Shown here piece by piece: positions 5,301 to 8,422 of a DNA stretch of 8,422 nt. The DNA lies in NCBI GenBank assembly GCA_030037185.1, contig JASHRR010001362.1:1-8422 (forward strand). Reading direction: 5' to 3'. Source of the stretch: Xanthobacteraceae bacterium (GTDB taxonomy: Bacteria; Pseudomonadota; Alphaproteobacteria; Rhizobiales; Xanthobacteraceae). Position numbers and translations under genes: made by a program. Position 1 is the first letter of the stretch. The number at the start of each line of letters is the position of its first letter. A model generated the notes under the pieces. It saw nothing but the letters and a program-made list of their open reading frames with translations, did no database searches and had not been told where the DNA came from.

Positions 5301-6578
5301 CTACTTGTTCAGATGGCAGGAGGTCTCGGGCTCATCGTCTCCGAGTGTATCGAGTTCGTTGGTGCGATGGAGAAACCCCTCCAGTGGCGCGCTGGCCACG
5401 ACCACGTAGGGCGCAGCCAGCAGCACCGCCTGGCGCACCTGATGATCCCACGGCCTCACCGACACCGGCAGCCCCTTGTGGCCGTCGAATCCCGCGTCGC
5501 CGAGGATAAACTCGCGCTGCTTCGCGAACTCCGCCGAGCGCGTGCGCAACATCGCCTGCACCACCATCTTCACGGCGACCCACGCGGCCCAGTCCGCGCT
5601 TTCCATGCGCCGGCCACCCGATTTCTTCTCGAACCGGGAGTTGACCTGGGGCGCGCCGTTGTGCTCCCACGTCCAGTGCCACCCTACCGGTTCAAGATCG
5701 ATGTTTCCCACCACGGGCCGCGGCAGCACGATATGGTAGGGCACCTGGCGGGCGAAATCGAAAGCCTCGTCGGCGACGAAGACCACATCGTAGTTGCCGC
5801 GAATGGCGCTCAGCAGCGCTGGATTGTTCTGCTCGCGCTCACGCGGGTCGGTTCCAGCCTTAAAGTGCTGGTCGGCGACGATCCTGGCACCGAATTTTTG
5901 CGCCGAGCGGGTGAACGCCCGGACGGTCTCCGCGTCGGCGGGCAGCGGCCCCTCAAGCACCAGGATGTCGCGCCATTTGCGCGATGCCAGAAATTGCACC
6001 AGCGCATCCATGCGCATCGCGAGGCTTGGAATGACATGCACGAACTCGCGCGCGCACAGCTCGCGGCGCAGAGAATCATCTTCGGCCGAAACGTTGAACA
6101 AAAGCACATCGCGCCCTTTTGCGGCGGCCGCAAGGGACCTGAAAGCCTCCGCCGGCGCGTCGATCAGGAAAAAGTGGATACCGCGCCCTTCCAGGGCCCG
6201 CGTGACCGCCGGCGCAACTTCGGCTGGCGACCTTACGGTGATGCGTTCAAGCGCAAACTCGGTGTTAAGCACCCGCACCAGCGCGGCAGCTTCGTCGATG
6301 CCGATCTGCGCGCCCGTGAACGGGTGATCGCGGGTTTTTAGGATGAGGCGCTCGTAGCCGCGAATGGGCTCGTAACGCGGATCGCCCTCGATCTCCACAT
6401 AGCCGATGGAGATGTGTTGCCGTGGCGGGGCTGGAGACGGCGGCGCCGTCTGTGCGAAAGTGGGCGCGACGAGACTGAGAAAGGCAATGACGAACGTCGC
6501 CTGGGCAAAGGCGGCCCGGAAGCATCGATTGAGGTACCGCGCGGGGGCCGCCATTGCCCAGGCGGTCAAACTGGCCAT
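5301..6578 (-). CDS. ABC transporter substrate-binding protein, PQQ-dependent alcohol dehydrogenase system (TIGR03863-like)
   Basis: This periplasmic protein has the branched-chain-amino-acid-binding fold and belongs to a family found beside PQQ-dependent alcohol/methanol dehydrogenases. From ATG 6578 it has 425 residues: signal peptide (hydrophobic 22-38, ending PTFA), a proline linker, then HISIGYVEIEGDPRYEPIRG near 55-74. Family-like blocks follow: HFFLIDAPAEAF, VLLFNVSAEDDSLRRELC, HVIPSLAMRMDALVQFLASR, NYDVVFVADEAFD and a C-terminal EGFLHRTNELDTLGDDEPET. The mature protein has only two cysteines, 175 and 421, which may form a disulfide. The frame is open upstream to 6857, but that extension crosses a palindromic repeat. 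ATG 6554 also precedes an intact signal peptide, and ATG 6758 has the best ribosome binding site, so the start is uncertain. The permease at 1013-1822 is the likely partner type. The gene is divergent from a second binding protein. Confidence 0.9.
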   Translation of the reverse strand: MASLTAWAMAAPARYLNRCFRAAFAQATFVIAFLSLVAPTFAQTAPPSPAPPRQHISIGYVEIEGDPRYEPIRGYERLILKTRDHPFTGAQIGIDEAAALVRVLNTEFALERITVRSPAEVAPAVTRALEGRGIHFFLIDAPAEAFRSLAAAAKGRDVLLFNVSAEDDSLRRELCAREFVHVIPSLAMRMDALVQFLASRKWRDILVLEGPLPADAETVRAFTRSAQKFGARIVADQHFKAGTDPREREQNNPALLSAIRGNYDVVFVADEAFDFARQVPYHIVLPRPVVGNIDLEPVGWHWTWEHNGAPQVNSRFEKKSGGRRMESADWAAWVAVKMVVQAMLRTRSAEFAKQREFILGDAGFDGHKGLPVSVRPWDHQVRQAVLLAAPYVVVASAPLEGFLHRTNELDTLGDDEPETSCHLNK

Positions 6579-6588
6579 TCCGGACAGC

Positions 6589-6659
6589 GTGGGCAGAGGC
6601 GGATCGCCCGAAAGCCTACACGAACGGCTCTGCCATGCCAGCGATGTGCCTTTGCCCAC
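6589..6659. repeat. 71-bp palindromic repeat element with 12-bp terminal inverted repeats
   Basis: GTGGGCAGAGGC (6589-6600) and GCCTTTGCCCAC (6648-6659) are inverted repeats matching at 11 of 12 positions, with a small GGCG-GAT-CGCC hairpin just inside the left arm. Translated on the minus strand it gives the RRVGKGTSLAWQSRSC type of pseudo-peptide that I recall from misannotated ORFs in Bradyrhizobium-like genomes, which suggests a dispersed intergenic repeat. It lies just upstream of the likely start of the first binding-protein gene, within the extended open frame. Confidence 0.6.
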
Positions 6660-6773
6660 CCTACGATGCATGAAAACTCTAATCATCGGACGCTCGGCCG
6701 CAGGCACACCTGAAGAGACGACGATAAGCGCGATTCTGGCGTGAATAAGCCTATTCATTTTCCTTGCTCCGGT

Positions 6774-6802
6774 ACATAATTCTCGGTCGCATTTGATCGC
6801 AA
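6774..6802 (-). promoter_or_regulatory. Candidate sigma70-type promoter upstream of the minus-strand binding-protein gene
   Basis: On the minus strand TTGCGA (6797-6802) and TTATGT (6774-6779) are separated by 17 bases. The -35 matches consensus fairly well and the -10 poorly. It lies about 16 bases before an ATG at 6758 that has AAGGA and GGAG motifs, and about 200 bases before the likely start at 6578. This is weak evidence from spacing and position only. Confidence 0.25.
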
Positions 6803-6818
6803 AATTAGATTTCTGTCT

Positions 6819-6855
6819 CGGGAACATTTCCCGCGTTCGATCGGGAACTTTTGCC
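6819..6855. promoter_or_regulatory. 15-bp perfect palindrome plus degenerate second copy, probable operator
   Basis: CGGGAA-CAT-TTCCCG (6819-6833) is a perfect palindrome. A related imperfect copy, CGGGAA-CTT-TTGCCA, starts at 6842, 23 bp further on (about two helical turns). Both sit between the divergent binding-protein genes and just upstream of the candidate minus-strand promoter, where a dimeric regulator could control one or both genes. It is not a FixK box or an alphaproteobacterial LexA box. The regulator is unknown. Confidence 0.5.
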
Positions 6856-6876
6856 AAGTCGCCTTAGATTAATAGG

Positions 6877-7038
6877 ATGGAGTGGAACCAGCCGCCACCG
6901 GCTCCGGAAGAGGTCGCTAGCCAGCATGAGAGACATAACACGCCGGACCAAGCAGGGCTTTGGCTCTCCCCTGTTATCTTGGGGCGGCGGAAACGTAAGG
7001 TGTCAGACTACTTCAGATGCGCTCGGAATTGCCGCTAA
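6877..7038 (+). CDS. Possible small ORF, 53 residues
   Basis: ATG at 6877 opens a 53-codon frame starting MEWNQPPPAPEEVASQHERH and containing a basic LGRRKRK stretch, ending at TAA 7036-7038. TAGG lies directly before the ATG but is too close to be a good ribosome binding site. No family is recognised. It could be chance coding potential in the divergent intergenic region. Confidence 0.2.
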   Translation: MEWNQPPPAPEEVASQHERHNTPDQAGLWLSPVILGRRKRKVSDYFRCARNCR

Positions 7039-7102
7039 TATAAGTATACGGACAATTTAAGCGAAATGCGGGGACCATATTGGGTGGGAAAGCACCGCCC
7101 TT

Positions 7103-7126
7103 CGGATTTCGCTTGCGCTTCATCCG
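7103..7126. repeat. REP-like palindromic element
   Basis: CGGAT (7103-7107) pairs with ATCCG (7122-7126), with CGC/GCG (7110-7112/7115-7117) as an inner stem, followed by GGGCTAC. On the opposite strand it reads TAGCCCGGATG...CGAAATCCG, the pattern of REP-type repeats common between genes of many proteobacteria. It lies inside the open frame upstream of the second binding-protein gene and so argues for the start at 7161, not 7080. Confidence 0.6.
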
Positions 7127-7160
7127 GGCTACACGTTCGAGCAATATCACGCCGCGGGAA

Positions 7161-8288
7161 ATGGCCAAGAGTTGGGGTGTCACCTTGATCAGGGCAGTCA
7201 TTATCAGCGGGTTGATTTCGGTTCTGACCGCGATGTTCGCGAGGGCGGAGCCGCTCACCATCAAGATCGGATACGTGGGGCGCGCCGAGAAGAAGGCAAC
7301 GATTTCGCTCGTAGACTATCCCCCTGACAATGATGGTGTTGCAGGTGCGCGCCTGGCGCTCGAAGATAACAACACGACAGGGAAATTTCTCAACCAGCAC
7401 TTCCTGCTTGAGGAGGCGCGCGTCAAGGAGGGAACAGATCCGACCGACATCGTTCTCCAGTTGGCCGATCACGACATCTCGTTTTTCATTATCGATCTTC
7501 CAGCCGATATGCTGCTCAAAGCCGCCGACGCAGGAAGCGGGCGCGGTCTCGTGTTCTTCAATGCGGGTGCGATCGATGACCGGTTACGCGAGGAAGATTG
7601 CCGCGCTGACGTGATCCATACCGCGCCGACACGGACCATGCTGGCCGACGGTCTCGTGCAATATCTGGTGTTCAAACGGTGGCTGCGATGGCTGCTGGTA
7701 GTCGGTTCGCACGAGCCGGACAAGCTTTTTGCCGATGCGCTGCGCCGGGCCGCCGGGCGGTTCGGGGCCAAGATCGTGGAGCAGCGCGTGTTCGAAGACA
7801 CCGGAGGCGCACGTCGCACCGACAGCGGCCTCGTGCAAATACAGCGCCAGATCCCGTTGTTCACGCAAGGAGCCGCCGCCTACGACGTGCTGGTCGCGGC
7901 CGACGAAAGTGAGGTCTTCGCCTCCTACCTGCCGTATCGAACGCGCGATCCGCGTCCAGTTGCCGGATCGGCCGGGCTTGTCCCCAAGAGTTGGGACCCT
8001 GCTCATGACCAGTGGGGCGCGAGCCAACTGCAGAACCGTTTCATGCAACTCTTCTCGCGACGAATGACCGCGCTCGATATGCAGGCTTGGTCAGCCGCCC
8101 GAATGATCGGGGAGGCCGCCGCACGGGTCGGGTCGGGCGATCCGCAGACCATACTCGCCTATATGAAGGGACCGGATTTTGCGCTCGCCGCGTTCAAGGG
8201 ACAGAAGCTTACGCTGCGCGACTGGAACCTGCGGCACCGTCGCGAAGTTGGTTGGAATTTTTTGGCGGCGCAATCTCCGGCATTTTGA
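7161..8288 (+). CDS. ABC substrate-binding protein, PQQ-dependent alcohol dehydrogenase system (TIGR03863-like), C-terminus lost to an IS
   Basis: This is a second, diverged periplasmic binding protein of the same family as the gene at 5301-6578. From ATG 7161 it has a signal peptide (1-29, ending ARA), then KIGYVGRAEK, YPPDNDGVAGARLALEDNNT (54-73), FFIIDLPADMLLKAAD, FFNAGAIDDRLREEDCR, YDVLVAADESEVF and QKLTLRDWNLR. The frame is open back to a TTG at 7080, but that part contains a REP-like repeat, and the hydrophobic signal begins right after 7161. The family should then continue for about 40 residues ending in an LDTLG-type motif and a cysteine, as in the other copy. Instead it runs into HRREVGWNFLAAQSPAF and stops at the edge of an insertion sequence. 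The lone cysteine (147) has therefore lost its partner. The product is probably unstable or inactive. Confidence 0.85.
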   Translation: MAKSWGVTLIRAVIISGLISVLTAMFARAEPLTIKIGYVGRAEKKATISLVDYPPDNDGVAGARLALEDNNTTGKFLNQHFLLEEARVKEGTDPTDIVLQLADHDISFFIIDLPADMLLKAADAGSGRGLVFFNAGAIDDRLREEDCRADVIHTAPTRTMLADGLVQYLVFKRWLRWLLVVGSHEPDKLFADALRRAAGRFGAKIVEQRVFEDTGGARRTDSGLVQIQRQIPLFTQGAAAYDVLVAADESEVFASYLPYRTRDPRPVAGSAGLVPKSWDPAHDQWGASQLQNRFMQLFSRRMTALDMQAWSAARMIGEAAARVGSGDPQTILAYMKGPDFALAAFKGQKLTLRDWNLRHRREVGWNFLAAQSPAF

Positions 8289-8422
8289 AGATAGCTGATC
8301 AAGCTGCGAGGTCAATCGGCTGATCAATAAGCTTTGTGGAAAGGGTGTTCCAGCCGTCGATCTTGCGCATGGTGATTTGGCCGGAAGCCAGCAAAGCCCA
8401 GAACAGCATGGCCGCCGTATCG
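8240..8422 (-). mobile_element. End of an insertion sequence, continuing past the window
   Basis: The sequence similarity of the binding-protein gene ends at about 8237-8250, and the rest of the window encodes the end of a transposase on the minus strand (stop at 8299-8301). The IS terminus therefore lies somewhere between about 8237 and 8298; its inverted repeat cannot be confirmed because the other end is outside the window. The element is inserted tail-first into the 3' end of the binding-protein gene. Confidence 0.65.
8299..8422 (-). CDS. Transposase C-terminus (IS256/Mutator-like), partial
   Basis: The minus-strand frame entering from the right edge encodes the last 40 residues of a transposase: DTAAMLFWALLASGQITMRK, then IDGWNTLSTKLIDQPIDLAA and stop. 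From memory I associate the MLFWALLASGQI-MRK-DGW tail with IS256-type transposases of Bradyrhizobium and relatives; the family assignment is less certain than the fact that it is a transposase. The catalytic domain lies outside the window, so activity cannot be judged. The gene is convergent with the truncated binding-protein gene, and their stops are 10 bases apart. Confidence 0.65.
   Translation of the reverse strand, partial: DTAAMLFWALLASGQITMRKIDGWNTLSTKLIDQPIDLAA

Noticed and set aside
5313..6341. 342-codon plus-strand ORF
   Set aside because: It is long only because it is antisense to a high-GC gene; the minus frame encodes a recognisable binding protein.
6819..6848. Possible LexA (SOS) box from the GAAC/GTTC half-sites
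   Set aside because: The alphaproteobacterial pattern needs GTTC repeated directly with a 7-base gap; the half-sites here do not have that spacing.
7584..8048. 154-codon minus-strand ORF
   Set aside because: It is antisense to the second binding-protein gene and shows no family motifs.
8012..8323. 103-codon plus-strand ORF overlapping the IS junction
   Set aside because: It is an out-of-frame reading of the binding-protein gene running into IS DNA; no independent start signal.
1..8422. CRISPR arrays, tRNA or rRNA genes
   Set aside because: No regularly spaced repeats and no tRNA cloverleaf or rRNA signature were found by reading either strand.

Overview
The window reads as accessory or rearranged chromosome of a high-GC alphaproteobacterium, most likely a rhizobial relative such as Bradyrhizobium. 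This rests on the codon usage, a Bug/TctC solute-binding protein, a RopB/Omp31-like outer-membrane beta-barrel and two substrate-binding proteins of the type that accompanies PQQ-dependent alcohol dehydrogenases. Lineage is inferred from these protein types, not from a marker gene.

Layout. Positions 1-674 (minus): N-terminal two thirds of a tripartite-tricarboxylate-type periplasmic binding protein, cut by the window edge. 1013-1822 (minus): ABC-2 permease of the PQQ/alcohol-associated exporter type (PedC-like). 1823-2681: no recognisable gene, only short repeats and hairpins. 2682-3552 (minus): outer-membrane beta-barrel protein whose well-placed start codon is out of frame with the rest of the gene. 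4046-5004 (plus): three small unrecognised genes; the first is followed by an intrinsic terminator, and the second and third overlap at stop and start. 5005-5300: probable gene debris. 5301-6578 (minus): first PQQ-alcohol-type substrate-binding protein. 6579-7160: divergent intergenic region with a palindromic repeat element, a 15-bp perfect palindrome and a REP-like hairpin. 7161-8288 (plus): second substrate-binding protein, whose C-terminus is replaced by the end of an insertion sequence. The last 40 codons of that element's transposase lie at 8299-8422 (minus).

How the genes fit together. The permease and the two binding proteins are parts of a transporter normally found with PQQ-dependent alcohol/methanol dehydrogenases. 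On the minus strand the usual order (binding protein upstream, permease last) is kept. The expected ATP-binding subunit and beta-propeller protein are absent from between them, where there are instead an unrelated porin-like gene, small orphan genes and decayed DNA. With the frameshift and the IS truncation, this suggests a transporter locus in the course of breaking up or being remodelled. I see no convincing new defence or mobile system, no CRISPR array, no tRNA and no rRNA. The most informative signals are the scattered ABC components, the broken gene ends and the palindromes between the divergent binding-protein genes.
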